Assembly (NCBI GenBank): GCA_944739405.2
Contig: OX123199.2
Location: forward strand, 8,235,898 to 8,299,897
Direction of reading: 5' to 3'
DNA from: Euclidia mi
Taxonomy: Eukaryota > Arthropoda > Insecta > Lepidoptera > Erebidae
Length of the DNA: 64,000 nt
Shown here: positions 22,098-34,355 of the stretch, in pieces
How the letters are laid out: each line of letters begins with the position of its first letter
How positions within the stretch are numbered: position 1 is the first letter of the stretch
The notes under the pieces: model-generated
What the model saw: the letters and a program-made list of their open reading frames with translations, nothing else
The model's database searches: none
What the model was told of the DNA's origin: nothing
Translations under genes and position numbers: made by a program

Positions 22098-23715
22098 CCC
22101 TGAGACCACCGACCATCAGACCAAGGAAACCTCACAAGGTCATAGGTTTTGGCAAGTCTAGTTAAACTAGCCCAAACACTACTAGTTTCTCATGTGTAGT
22201 TTAGGAGTTTCAGTGACCACCTGCCGGCTTCATCATCAGACCAAGGCAACCTCACAAGGTCCATAGATTTTGTCAAATCTATTCAAACGAGCCCAAACAC
22301 TAATAGTTTATCATGTGTAGTTTAGGAGTTTCTGTGACCACCTTCCGGCTTCATCATCAGACCAAGGCAACCTCACAAGGTCATAGGTTCTGTCAAGTCT
22401 TGTCAAACGAGCCCAAACACGACTAGTTTATCATGTGTAGTTTAGGAGTTCCTGTGACCACCTTCCGGCTTCATCATCAGACCAAGGCAACCACACAAGG
22501 TCATAGGTTTTGTCAAGTCTTGTCAAACGAGCCCAAACACGACTAGTTTATCATGTGTAGTTTAGGAGTTCCTGTGACCACCTTCCGGCTTCATCATCAG
22601 ACCAAGGCAACCTCACAAGGTCATAGGTTTTGTTAAGTCTTGTCAAACGAGCCCAAACACGACTAGTTTATCATGTGTAGTTTAGGAGTGCCTGTGACCA
22701 CCTTCCGGCTTCATCATCAGACCAAGGCAACCTCACAAGGTCATAGGTTTTGTCAAGTCTTATCAAACGAGCCCAAACACGACTAGTTTATCATGTGTAG
22801 TTTAGGAGTTCCTGTGACCACCTTCCGGCTTCATCATCAGACCAAGGCAACCACACAAGGTCATAGGTTTTGTCAAGTCTTGTCAAACGAGCCCAAACAC
22901 GACTAGTTTATCATGTGTAGTTTAGGAGTTCCTGTGACCACCTTCCGGCTTCATCATCAGACCAAGGCAACCTCACAAGGTCATAGGTTTTGTCAAGTCA
23001 TGTCAAACGAGCCCAAACACGACTAGTTTATCATGTGTAGTTTAGGAGTTCCTGTGACCACCTTCCGGCTTCATCATCAGACCAAGGCAAACTCACAAGG
23101 TCATAGGTTTTGTCAAGTCTTATCAAACGAGCCCAAACACGACTAGTTTATCATGTGTAGTTTAGGAGTTCCTGTGACCACCTTCCGGCTTCATCATCAG
23201 ACCAAGGCAACCTCACAAGGTCATAGGTTTTGTCAAGTTCATTCAAACGAGCCCAAACACTACTAGTTTATCATGTGTAGTTTAGGAGTTCCTGTGACCA
23301 CCTTCCGGCTTCATCATCAGACCAAGGCAACCTCCCAAGGTCATAGGTTTTGTCAAGTCTATTCAAACGAGCCCAAACACTACTAGTTTATCATGTGTAG
23401 TTTAGGAGTTCCTGTGACCACCTTCCGGCTTCATCATCAGACCAAGGCAACCACACAAGGTCATAGGTTTTGTCAAGTCTTGTCAAACGAGCCCAAACAC
23501 GACTAGTTTATCATGTGTAGTTTAGGAGTTCCTGTGACCATCTTCCGGCTTCATCATCAGACCAAGGCAACCTCACAAGGTCATAGGTTTTGTCAAGTCA
23601 ATTCAAACGAGCCCAAACACGAGTAGTTTATCATAATATGTAGTTTAGAAATTCCTGTAACCATCTTCCCGACTTCATCATCAGACCAAGGTGCATTCAC
23701 AAGGTCATTCATCAC
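22098..23715. repeat. Satellite-like array: about 13 tandem 120-bp units
   Basis: The unit is about 120 bp, with TTCATCATCAGACCAAGGCA, CTCACAAGGTCATAGG, CGAGCCCAAACAC and TTTATCATGTGTAGTTTAGG in order. Units from 22340 to 23600 differ by only a few bases; those at both ends (22098-22330 and 23600-23715) are more diverged, the usual result of unequal crossover. The unit shares no sequence with the 120-bp monomer of the foldback element. No spacers, so this is not a CRISPR-type array. Confidence 0.95.
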
Positions 23716-26024
23716 TGCACCATTTCAATGTTACCGTAACATAGCCACCAAACTTACGTAAGTATGTCAAATATCAGCTTTATGGAACAGTGTACAAAGT
23801 GCATTCCAAATTTTGAACGGAAAGACACGAAGTCATAAAAATATCGCTAGATGTTTTAACGCCACGGGTACATACGTAAAATAGGTACCTACTAGATCGG
23901 TTGATCGTGTTATAACCTTGAAATGAGGCACACTTGGGTGACAAGGTGAAATATCATAATGTTTCTACAATTTAGACAGAATGCTTTTTTATTATAGCGC
24001 CATCTCTTCTTTTTAATTTAAAATAACATTGCTTACAAAATGAGACGTAAGATGTCGCTACCATCGACTCCCATTTTTTCGTCGCTAGCGCCATCTGTTG
24101 TATTATTTACGGTATTAACAAGTACTTATAAAAATAAAGGTCTAATATTAAGGATCTAACGTGGCCAATTTTTATGGACGACTTGCGGCATCTGTACTGT
24201 AAAGTATTATATTTATCTATGGTATCGTATACTACGATACCGACCCAAAAACTTTTATAACTTTAAAATGAACCTTTTGGAACAATATATTTCGTTCAAA
24301 AATGTTTCATCAACCTTTCCTTATATAGGAAAATGGCAGATCTCCATACATCAAAATTTCTGAAATTAAATTGAAGCGTACAGTAATAAAAAATATATCA
24401 AAAAATTCGGCGTAAGTAACAGAGTCTATAAATGATTCTATTTTCACTCGGGAAAGCCGGAAAAAGAAGATATCGGTGTTTTAATTTTTAGTTAGGAAGA
24501 AACAATGTAGGTACGTTTGAATTATCAAATGACATATGTCAGATTGACATCAAAGCGTAGAATTAGTATTCTGTAGCATCTAACTGTCACGGCCAAAGAC
24601 AAAATCAGAGCTGCACATTTTAAATCGATTTTATGTGAAATCGATACAAACATTCAAACGATGCTGTGACGTTTTTATTTAATTTATAAGTTGTTTTGCT
24701 TAAACATTTTAGCTTATTGATATAATTTTGATTAAAGATTAAATAACTGCATTTAAATAATTTAATTTTAAACCAAACAAACCCTATAAAGGTCGATCGC
24801 ATTGATTACTCATTTAATAATCGATACGGATCAATAGCACCACGTCTATTTCTGTCACACCATTGTCTATGGCAACAATCAAATAATAAAGTAGGTACCT
24901 GGTTCGTAATTAATTGGAATGCTTTTTATCATCATAAAATACTCCGGCTTTAACGAGACAAAGTGAAAATAATAAAAATCGTAGCAAATAAGAACCATTT
25001 GTTTTGTTCATAAATTAAATTAAAGGTCGCCACAACAAACTCAAACCAAATTCTGCCATTGTTCTTTGTTTAATTTACAAGTTGTAGAGAATTTAATTAG
25101 CGGCGTATAATGTTTTCATAAATTTCCTGAGTTATCAATAGCTTTACAGATAAACCATAAAAAATCATCTCCTTTTCCATATTGGCGGCCTCGGGACTGG
25201 GTTTGCTACCCCACTAACTAAGATTTAACTTAAATTAGTGTCATTTGTGCAAACGCAACCCGATACGAAACTTTTAAATGGACGCTAACGTAAACCAAGC
25301 ATTTTGCGACGAGTTATTTATGCTTTGCATTGTTTTACCAATTAGTACGATTGTAAATAGATTATACTGTTAAAAGATGTTATACACAAAAATGATAGTT
25401 TGTAAAGTGTCTATCTTTATGTGTATATATATAAATTCTTGCGATATTGACTGACTTACAGGTAACGCACACCCGAAACACACTATTAGTCGCAAGAGGC
25501 TGAAATTAAAGCTAGAAGCTGAAAGCCGCGCAAAGGGTGCACTTAGAAGGGATTACGCGAAATCCTCGCATGATCAGGAAAAACGGTTAAATTAGAGTAA
25601 GATGAGCGGGCAAACCTCTAGTCATATATGTATATAATTACTTATCACTAACCTAACATTATTTCTAAATATGAAACTGAGCGATTCGTTTTTTGTCAAA
25701 TGATACGTAATAATGTTAACCTGTAATCAGACAAATCCTAAGACGGATTAATTTCTGAACCTCATGTTAACTCAAATCGGATAAGTATACTAACTGGATA
25801 CTATAGTTGCCAGCCTGCCATTCTATTTAGCAGGCGTTAGTATTTTATTCGGTTACTTGAAATCGTAATGTCAGTTACATAATTATTGCCAGGAAAGTAA
25901 CTTTATCGTGTAAATATTTAAAAGCCGCTCGGTTAAATATGAAAGCATCCTTTAAATAGTCACCAATTAAATATTTGTTCGCGCGATTAATCTTTTCCAT
26001 AAGAGATTAATAATATACATACAT
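23716..26024. other. No gene seen
   Basis: AT-rich. Short pieces such as TAGCGCCATCT (about 23996 and 24100) and ACGATACCGACCCAAAAACTTTT (24234-24256, an inverted relative of sequence at 15.85 kb) suggest decayed repeats. No ORF with support. Confidence 0.4.
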
Positions 26025-26285
26025 ACATAGTCTCACGCCTGTATCCCCGAAGAGGTAGGCAGAGGTAGGTATATTGATACACCCACTTTTCGGCAGCTTT
26101 ATTTTAGTCCCACGTAATAGGGGGCGAGCCTATTGCCGTACCGGGCTCATTGCCAGACTCCGTGCTGCTACTAAGAATTTTCTAACGGGCAAACCCAATA
26201 ACACTTTGCCCGGCCCAGGAATTGAACCCGAGACCTTCCAATCCCACGCGCACATTTATGCTGCGAGATCAACGGCAGGAATAAT
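26025..26285 (-). mobile_element. tRNA-derived SINE, TTACGTGGGA family
   Basis: Minus-strand copy: the body runs from 26025 (TCTCACGCCTGTATCCCCG on the plus strand) and the tRNA-like head lies at about 26200-26285. The head shows a B-box-like GGGTTCAATTCC and a degenerate A-box region. Confidence 0.75.
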
Positions 26286-27059
26286 GTAACATCACTGTCT
26301 GTATGTCCCTATTTATGCTTAAATCTTTAAAACTACGCTATTTTTAAATAGAGTTATTCAAGTGGAAGGTTTATATGTATAATACATGCAAAATATAGTA
26401 GCGAAATACTGATAGTTTAGAGGTTTCTAATGTGATGTCGTAAATAAACACATTTTTTTGCGCTTATATTGCAAACGCTGCCTGAATCCTACGAGATAGA
26501 TCAAAATAATGTAATTACTACAGTATTGTACACCTTAAAAATGTTTACAAAAAGGTCCGCGATGGTATATGTCTATCTCTTAGGGATAACCCACAATAAG
26601 CATTTCTTATCTCTTACTTTTTACGAGGAATAATGGCTTATTTACGAAGCGATTTTATGCAATACAACATTAATCCTAATCCGATTTTGTAAATTTAGTA
26701 CATTGTGCATGTAATGTACCTAGATCAATATAGCCCTTTACATAGGTAATATAATTTTCGAAGACATTACAGATTTAAAATGCAGGGACATAGCGGTTGC
26801 GGCGCGGCGGCGCGTGCCTATAAGCATTACACCCGTGCTAAACCGGGGCGGGTCGCTAGTTATATTATATAATAAATTTCGGTATCAAATGAGTTATCTT
26901 TACCTATATCCAATCAAATTACTCCAATTTCCACGAGTGATTGCAAGCTTTTATTATTTATCATACAAAATAGGTACTAATCTATTAATATTTTGTTTAT
27001 ATATTTTGCCATTTATGTTGCAAAAACGGCATTTAAGAACATCAAGCCGATGGTTTGAT

Positions 27060-27540
27060 GTTCCGTCTCGTGAGTAGACTTGACGAGTTTCAGCCGCAAA
27101 GCCTTAAGACAAAGGTCTTCAATGAGCCGAGACGTGGACACTGACATGACGGTGCAATTGGTCCACCAATTTAAGGTCGCTCAGCTAGCTATGGAGAGCG
27201 CTATGCTCGGAGTCTCTCTGAAGGATCTAATTCGTAATGAAGTGATCCGACAGAGAACCAAGGTAATCGACAAAGCTCAAAGAATTAGCAAGCTGAAGTG
27301 GCAATGGGCCGGCCACATTTGTCGAAGAACCGATAACCATTGGAGTAGTTGTGTTGAAGAGTGGAGACCACGCCTTGGCAAACGTTGTGTAGTACGCCCT
27401 CCAGCTAGGTGGAGTGACAATATACGCAAAGTGGCTAGCAGCGGCTGAACACGAAAAGCCGAAAATCGGGCTTGGTGGCGTGCCATTGGAGACGCCTATA
27501 TCCAGCAGTGCAGTCTTGCAGGCTAATGATGATGATGATG
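27060..27540 (+). pseudogene. 3'-terminal fragment of an RTE-type LINE
   Basis: The frame 27080-27448 encodes the usual C-terminus of moth RTE-like endonuclease/reverse transcriptases: AMLGVSLKDLIRNEVIRQRT, KLKWQWAGHICRRTD and VRPPARWSDNI. Continuation after a stop gives ENRAWWRAIGDAYIQQC-like sequence, and the copy ends with a (TGA)n-type tail at about 27524-27540. The RT catalytic part is absent, so this is a dead 5'-truncated copy. Confidence 0.85.
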
Positions 27541-29887
27541 ACCTTAAATATGTATGACCTTAAATATGTATCTCGTAACAGTTGTAGCATATTTTAAATG
27601 CCGGGTAAGCATTGAAAACGGTTTATTATGATAGGTTAATTTGCTAAATGAAAAATTGCATTTCAATCGGATGATAGTTTCTAATATTGTTCGCAATATT
27701 AGATATTGTTCCTTTGAATTTATTACAATGAATTTTGATGTATTGATTTTATTGACTACCCTTTCTGACAAAACATAACAAGCAAATATAAAGCCAATTT
27801 GTTAGATTTATTATTTAATAAATGCTAGTAATTACCGGGCATGGAGAGCCTGTATTTTTACAACAATGCATCGATACACACTTCAGTTGCAGGGCTGGTT
27901 AAGAGTCGTTAATCCAATTTGAAGTAGGCACTAGGCTTGCCCCCTTTTGTTGCGTCGATATATTCGATATTAACTGAGGTGTCGGGTGCAGACGTCGCGT
28001 CGTACATTCATTACCTGCACGGAGCGCAGGTACACGCGTTTGAGGGCGGCGATAATACGTAATGGCACAGTGTATCCTATTAATACCGGATTCCCAGAAG
28101 CGTGCAACATCAAAGCATATCTCCGATATCATCATTAGGCACAAAGGCCGCGTTCGCACAACGGTTATATTAACTAAGCACTATTGACATATTGCGTGTC
28201 TGAACATAACAAGCTGCCTTATTCCGAAGTCTGTTCCAATTTAGGGCTTTGAGCAAAATTATATCACGCCTATGTATCCTGCATAATATGCAAATGTACA
28301 GCACACTCATTTGGTATTATTTTTCTTACTCGCAATCTTTTATCTTAAAACGCTTGTGAAGCGACGGTTTAGGATACTATCTCAAATCATTTACTCAGTA
28401 AGATTATAATCGCGGTAAAAAGTTGTTACAGATGATGAGCACCGCTAGGGATGTTCGTCTTAAACTTGAGACTCAAAGAGCTTTTGACCCGCGCTCGTCA
28501 CTCCATGCCGCGCAAACAATAACTTGCATATACTTTATTGATTTATGTCGTAATTTAGAAGATACTTCGACAATCACAATGAGTAGTAGAAGAACCATAT
28601 TTTGTCATTATGTAAACTTTCAAATTAAATTTTATCGTAATTATTTCCTCTTATCTCATGATATATTGACGAAAGTTTTGATGTATCAAAATAATCAATG
28701 AAAAAGTAGAGCTATTAGTTAAATTTAAATGCAGGTGTAGAATAACTTCGCAAATAATGACAAACGACAGTTCAAACTATTCTAAAGATGGCATAATAAA
28801 AGAAAATGAGGTGGAATTTTAGCAAATGCCTAATTTGCTCTGCTTTCTTTCCATTGCAACTGAATGCCGCAACCTATCACGGAAACAAGAATCCTTACTC
28901 ACATTCAATCATAAGCCAAGTCACATCTTTTCAAAAAGATATTCATCCATTTCGAAAAGTTCGCACTCGGCAACTGGTTGTAAAAGTAAAACCACTCTAG
29001 CACGGTATTAGGTGCGGCGCACAACTCACAAGGAACACTTCGATACAGCGTCTATTCTTGCGAATCAAACCAAAGGCACACATATAAGTGATCACAACGT
29101 AGAAAACTATCCAAGGTTGTCTCTATTTTCTTTCAGAACTACATAGTGAATTCGCTGTAAATTTAAGTGGCACCTTTTATAGAAAGTTTGTATAATACTT
29201 ACTGTTAAAGGTCTGATTGCTTAGTGTACATTGACTTATCATTTAAAGTTTATTTTTAAATCAGTATTTGTTACAAAAAAAAATATTATATCCAGCTTTG
29301 ATTTACAATAACCAAAACATTCCGGCAAAAGTACATGCACTTTGCGTGTTTTTTTTTTTCCAAATAGTACGGTATCATTCGTTGCACGGTGTGCGGGCGC
29401 TAAAATGTTACGACGTAAATAGAACTTTAAGATAAGTAATGTTGAATTCACAACATAATATGATCATTATCATAACTATAACTAGTTTTACACAACGTGG
29501 ACGGTTTTGAAAGTCACTTTAGTTCGAAACTGTGCATCTTGGTTTTTCTATATCAATGGTTACGCTAAAATGTTATTTTATAAAGATCCCTAAAATGGAT
29601 CTCATAGTATGCTGCAATATCAATGTCTTCTAAGCGTCAATAGGATAGTTACTACCTAGTACTTAACTTGGCTGAAATAAAAGTTACCCTATCATTCTTA
29701 TATCATTAAATATACTGGGCATAAAATGAAATCGACAAATCCGTATCGAAATTACGGTGGCACAGACAGTCACACCGATGAAAACATTAAACATACCCGT
29801 TTTTCCGTGGGTGGTTAAAAGAGCATGAATATAAAGTAACAAATCAGCGCGCAGCAATGTATCGTGGTGTAACCTTAAAGTGCTTAC
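27541..29887. other. No gene seen downstream of the last recognised trio exon
   Basis: No further trio exon was recognised on the minus strand. Reading on from the last exon, the frame stays open for 67 codons (29684-29887) but looks like intron. ORFs at 28423-28701 and 27899-28159 have no recognisable features. Confidence 0.5.
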
Positions 29888-29987
29888 CTTGTCTGAGTCA
29901 GTAGTGTTGCCACTGCCGAAAGACGCCAGTGAATTTCTATCGAGATTCTCTGTCGTTTCATCCAGCATCGTATCTAAGTCAAGGTCC
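29888..29987 (-). CDS. trio: Trio exon 14 of 14 in window: Ser-rich linker after PH1
   Basis: 100 bp, entering in phase 2 and leaving in phase 0. Acceptor TTTACAG precedes it, and the donor is AAG|GTAAGC at 29887-29886. It encodes DLDLDTMLDETTENLDRN followed by SLASFGSGNTTDSDK, a Ser/Thr/Asp-rich segment that in Trio/Kalirin proteins lies between the first PH domain and the SH3 domain. The SDK end is a very conserved exon end in the family. The strong donor says that the transcript continues, but no next exon is recognised to the left in this window. Confidence 0.9.
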
Positions 29988-30261
29988 CTGTAAACAACAC
30001 CATTATTTAGCATAATCACTCGACTATCTAATAACTGAGTCAACATAAGCAGAGACGTCGTCTTAAATATGCAAGCACATTACAAATGATAAAAGTCAAT
30101 GTATCTTAAATTCTTACTAACGTTATTTAAACTCATGGTGAGCTAGCTACATATTTGTTTGTAGATTGTTAAAAAGGATGGAAATAATTTGTAATAATAT
30201 TTCAACGAATGCTAAGGTTTAAATCTACTGATGTAGAGTAGGTAATGTTTTGTCATGTTAC

Positions 30262-30344
30262 CTGCTAGAGCGCTGCGAGCTGGTAGGTCGCACGCGGGCC
30301 GGGCTGCGAGGCGGCTGCTGTAGCGCACCTCTGAAGTACGTTTC
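30262..30344 (-). CDS. trio: Trio exon 13: linker after PH1
   Basis: 83 bp, in phase 0, out phase 2 (the AG is completed by the G of exon 14 to Arg). Acceptor GTGTAG, donor AGCAG|GTAACA. It encodes ETYFRGALQQPPRSPARV and ends TSSQRSSR across the junction. The segment is a basic, Pro/Ser-rich linker immediately after the PH1 C-terminal helix and has no fold of its own. Its conserved Ser-Ser-Gln-Arg-Ser-Ser-Arg end matches insect Trio proteins as far as I can judge. Confidence 0.9.
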
Positions 30345-30519
30345 CTACACAAACACCGAATTATATCAAATTCGACGTCGTCCATGACTCATACAATAAC
30401 AAATATTTCCATGCGGAAACTTAGCTACTAACTGTTTCGTTAGAGACAGAAGTCAGATATGTAGCTTGTTTTGAAACTAGTGGAAGTAGGTTAGGTTCGA
30501 ATAATATTGTCTAAGTTAC

Positions 30520-30681
30520 CTGTATAACTTCTCTAAGTCTGCGGACCCATGTTTGCTTGACCTCGAGCGAGGGCGCCTTCAGCACGATGCGACAGTCGCT
30601 CACCATAGGTTCACTGCCAGTCCACACCGAGAACTTGCATTCGTCTCCTTCGATGTGCTCTGTCACTCCCAACTCGGACGT
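30520..30681 (-). CDS. trio: Trio exon 12: C-terminal half of PH1 domain
   Basis: 162 bp, 54 codons, phase 0 at both ends. Acceptor TTATCCAG, donor CAG|GTAACT. It encodes TSELGVTEHIEGDECKF, then VWTG and a strand region RIVLKAPSLEVKQ. It closes with the PH C-terminal helix KQTWVRRLREVIQ, whose Trp is the invariant residue of PH domains. In Trio the PH1 domain packs on the DH domain, assists nucleotide exchange on Rac1/RhoG and contributes membrane binding. Confidence 0.95.
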
Positions 30682-30990
30682 CTGGATAAAGTTATTTTAC
30701 ATAATTATATACACACGCTATTTAAGGCTTAAGCTGGACTGGCAAACAGACAAGAGCACAAATAAAAACCAACTACCACGATTTTACTAATCTAGCCAAA
30801 TACACAAATAAGGGGAAAATCACAATTAATTAATGGTGTTTCACATCTTGAACGTGTCGTGCACTGACGCCTTGTACAAATAATGACATCATGAGACTAA
30901 CTCACTACAATAAATTAGATAAATACGGACAAAATATTTTAGGACCGAACATTAAATATCAATTACTATGTAACAAATATCGGTACTCAC

Positions 30991-31251
30991 CATAAACTTG
31001 GTTTTGTAGATATACTTGGCTTTGCCATGTGAATCCTTAACCTCCTTGGCTAGAAGCAGATGTAAGTCGAAGAGGAAGACGCGTCGTTCGCGGCCCTTCT
31101 TGATGATCTGCCGCAGATCCCACACGTGGAACGAGTCCTGCAGCACGACCTCGCCGAGGCTCTCGGTGGGCACGTCGCAGCCCTCCAGCAGCGACAGGTG
31201 CATCGCGTCGTTCGCCTTCTTCGGCACAGACAGCATAACCTCCAGACCGTC
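30991..31251 (-). CDS. trio: Trio exon 11: end of DH1 and N-terminal half of PH1
   Basis: 261 bp, 87 codons, phase 0 at both ends; acceptor ATACAG, donor ATG|GTGAGT. It opens with the last DH helix, DGLEVMLSVPKKANDAMHLS, the helix that contacts the GTPase switch regions in DH domains. It then gives the DH-PH junction LGEVVLQDSFHVWD and PH strands RRVFLFDLHLLLAKEVKD ending YIYKTKFM. High identity to the family and an unbroken frame show that this is functional coding sequence. It is separated from exon 10 by an 11.7-kb, TE-filled intron. Confidence 0.97.
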
Positions 31252-33054
31252 CTGTATGACAAACATATCCAATTAGTGACGTTGGCATGCTGGCGGTTTG
31301 GGGATTTTAGCGGTATTAATGACGACATGGTAACGACTACTCAATGTTTTTATTTTTTGTACATTAATGTTTTATAGTCATCGCGAATAAGGTCCCGTGA
31401 TATTCTTTGTAAATCGAATCTAATATAATATTTAACTTTGCCTACAATTACCAGTTTTAGAGAAACCGATTTCCTACGTACTTTTTTCAACGGGTGTACC
31501 AATGCATTGTTGACTGACTACAAAGCGAAGGTGATCACAAGATGAAAAGCTGTAGATAAAAGTCTTCCTTTATATGCTAACCTCCTAAAGCCTATTTGTT
31601 TGTAAAGAATACCAAACATCACATAACAATTTGTGGATCCCACACTGAGTATTCCTCCGAAGTGTTGTCGAAAGGGCGCCTAGTGTAGTTCGGGACGAAA
31701 AGCTGACAAATGGTCAAATTTGTGAAGAATATTTATTTATTCATGGAAAACTAACAGCTAAAAATGTTAAGTTTACTATCAGTATAACATATTAATAGAT
31801 AAATAAAATCTAGTTATAAGATGGCCAAGTTTACCAACAAGATCAGGTTATAATAAAAAACATCACAATAATCGAAGTCTACAATAGCAAAGTTTGCAGC
31901 AGCAATATCACGTCTTAACAGAGAGAAAATGTTGAGGAGATTGCGAGCTCCTGGTAACCAGCTTGGCCACGATCGTGAACACGTAAATATACTATATACA
32001 ACTATTTTTTTAACTTGGTGTAATTTGGATAACAGTTCCTCCAAAATATTTAAGACACTTTACGATACAATTTACCCAATCATTTCTTTTCGACTATGGC
32101 CTGAGAATACTACTCCAGTCACCGTCCCATCGATTATAGGCACAACGAAGGTCATAAGTAATGAGACCGATAGAAAGAACGAAGAGATTTGGAGATGTTA
32201 TATCCGAGAACACCAAGATGAACCAGATTCACCAATGTGAATCTGGAAATGTCCCCGAAAATAAAAGAGGAACTGATGCAGCGTTAATTGTTTCAAACGA
32301 GACCGTAAAGAAGGAGACAATTGACAGTAGAACGACGCGAACAACGGACTCAAGGAGTTCGAAAAATCAACCAAACGAGTACGTAAGACTGAATAACTGG
32401 ATAACATGTCATACGTACTAAACTGGTTAATCGTCAATCAACTTACTTTAGATTTAAGTCATTGTTCAAAACATTCAAATTGGGAGAGGCTTGTGTCCGA
32501 CAGTGGACTGCAAAAGTCGGTATGATGATGACAAAACAGTTCCTACGCGACCACGATTGTTGCAAGCCAGTCGAATCGAAGGTTTTTTAAAGCGGGAATT
32601 AACATGGGTTTCCGCTGGTAGGAGAAATAGGTAAGTGCTGGCCAGACATAATTTTTTTTATTTTTGTTCTAAGCATACCAAAATTTTAAAGATGCCGTAA
32701 TCTACGCAACAGGGTTAGGCCTCCCGCAAGGTGGATCGACGATCTGGTTAAGATCGCGGGGAGCGGATGGATGCTGGCGGGGCGGTCTGTGTGGAGAACC
32801 TTAGGGGAGGCCTATGTCCAGCAGTGGATGTCTCTAGGCTGACATGATGAATCTACTTCACCACAGTATCACGTACGCTATTTCGTTTCCATATTTATAT
32901 TGCGTTTGCGTTTCGCTATTTCTATGCTAGTAGGTAGGTGCAACCATGTGTCTTATAAGCATCTAGAGATTTTACGCTAATGAGATATAATTATATATGT
33001 TTGCAACATAGCTTATCCCTTTGAAAATTTCTGATATTCCAGTGATATGCCTAT
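31252..33054. other. Trio intron 10, 3' part; RTE 3'-end fragments only
   Basis: Non-coding. It holds LINE tail fragments at about 32480-32532 (GTGTCCGACAGTGGACTGC then TGATGATGA) and 32690-32850, and is otherwise unremarkable. ORFs at 31929-32421 have no family resemblance. Confidence 0.5.
32690..32850 (+). pseudogene. RTE-type LINE 3'-end fragment
   Basis: Frame fragments spell RPPARWIDDLVKIAGSGWM and then GEAYVQQW, the extreme C-terminus of moth RTE-like polyproteins, followed by a GACATGATGA tail. A relative in inverted orientation occurs at 58.13-58.25 kb, and a 40-bp scrap at 50.05-50.09 kb. Confidence 0.8.
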
Positions 33055-33495
33055 TATTATGTTCTTTAAGACATTTTTAGGGTTCCGTACCTCACAAGGT
33101 AAAAAAAGGAACCCTTATAAGATCACTTTCTTGTCCGTCTGTCTGTCCGTGTGTCACCACCGATTTTCTCAGGAATGGGTGGACCTAGCAAATTTATACC
33201 AGATACTGAGGTCTATGGTTCCTATAAGGTGTATAAATATCAGGGTCCTGGGTCAATCCGATAAAAAGATATGGTCAAAATTAGATTTTTGCGAAAACTT
33301 GTAAATACCAAAATTAACCTTAACTTTCAACTGTTTAAATTTTCGGGATTTTTCCTTTACTTGTGCTGTAAGACTTTGGTTTTAACCAAAATTGACAATT
33401 CTAGGTCAACCGTAAGTACCCTATAGGTTTTGGGTCGAAAACCTATATGGTAGTTCCCGTTGCACTAGAATCACGAAATTTGGCCAAAGGCAGGG
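33055..33495 (+). mobile_element. Dispersed GGGTTCCGTACCTC repeat
   Basis: Starts AGGGTTCCGTACCTCACAAGG and GGAACCCTTATAAGATCAC, followed by the GTCTGTCTGTC stretch. This is a highly abundant dispersed repeat in moth genomes whose mobilisation class is unclear. A shorter inverted relative lies at about 61130-61285, ending GGGACCCTAAAAAG on the plus strand. Confidence 0.7.
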
Positions 33496-33534
33496 TCTTA
33501 CAGCACAAATAACATACATACACTCACATCTCTT

Positions 33535-33900
33535 TCCCCGAAGGGGTAGGCAGAGGCATATTAAACGCCCACTTTTCGCCAGCGTTTTGATCCCACGTAA
33601 TAGGTGGCGAGCCTATCGGCCCTGTCACGACCTACAGCGGCGGGCGGCAGCGGCAAGCGTTTTCGATATACATAGCGCGCGTTACTCCATTGCGGCCGCG
33701 CGCCGCGAGAATAAACGCGCCGTGCACATCGCCCTTGCCGCGCCGCTCGCCGCTTAGACCGATCTCGTGAACAGGCCCTATTGCCGCTTATCGGGATATT
33801 TTGTTTGCCAGAGCCTCGTCCGTTGATCGGCAGGTGCACCACTTGCAGGTGAGGTTGGCTTGGGACCCTATGTTCTTGGTGGGAACCCTATGCACCCCTT
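33535..33900 (-). mobile_element. SINE-body copy carrying a GC-rich insert
   Basis: Plus-strand order CCGAAGGGGTAGGCAGAGG, TATTAAACGCCCACTTTTCG, CACGTAATAGGTGGCGAGCCTAT. It is then interrupted by 33617-33776 and continues TGCCGCTTATCGGGATATTTTG to CTTGGTGGGAACCCTATGC. The uninterrupted counterpart is at 14.44-14.66 kb in the other orientation. Confidence 0.8.
33617..33776. mobile_element. 160-bp GC-rich MITE-like insert in the SINE copy
   Basis: The interruption of the SINE is bracketed by direct repeats CCTAT (33612-33616 and 33777-33781). Its ends are imperfect inverted repeats: GGCCCTGTCACGA versus the complement of TCGTGAACAGGC. It is very GC-rich (GCGGCGGGCGGCAGCGGC) inside AT-rich DNA, unlike all neighbours. 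Family not identified. Confidence 0.7.
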
Positions 33901-34329
33901 TTTTTATATACACACCGTTATACACATTGATCTATATAACAACTAGATTAGTAAAGAGATCATAGATTTGCTGCCATGTGTCATTCATTAAGTGTCATCT
34001 GTCATTATCATTAAGTGCAAATTTGTCGACACGAAAAGACATCGATCGTAAAAGCCTAGATACGCAGTGAAATATTGCAATTCACTTTTATAAAGAGTCA
34101 GGATATTTTATTTCACACTTAAGTTCATCGTTTATCACGAAATTTTGTTGTAAATAACAATAAAAATCGCAAAAGATCATTGATCTTCACGGTGTTGTCA
34201 TTTAATAAATTTTTGAATATCTCATTTTTACGGGAGTTTCGTAATGTGATGAGCGTTGCCATTTGATTACCGGAATTATTGGACTCATTCCATATTTCTT
34301 ACTAAGACTTATTTCTCCTATAATACGAA
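33901..34329. other. Trio intron 10: nothing recognised
   Basis: AT-rich intron sequence between the SINE copy and the RTE LINE 3' end. Confidence 0.4.
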
Positions 34330-34355
34330 CATCATCTTCTTGCCCTGGTCCCAAT

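Noticed and set aside
22098..23715. CRISPR-like appearance of the regular 120-bp repeats
   Set aside because: The whole period is repeated with no variable spacers, and the context is an animal genome.
29684..29887. Extension of trio exon 14 through the donor as a C-terminal tail with a hydrophobic stretch
   Set aside because: The donor is strong and the extra codons have no similarity to Trio. It is kept only as a remote possibility of intron retention.
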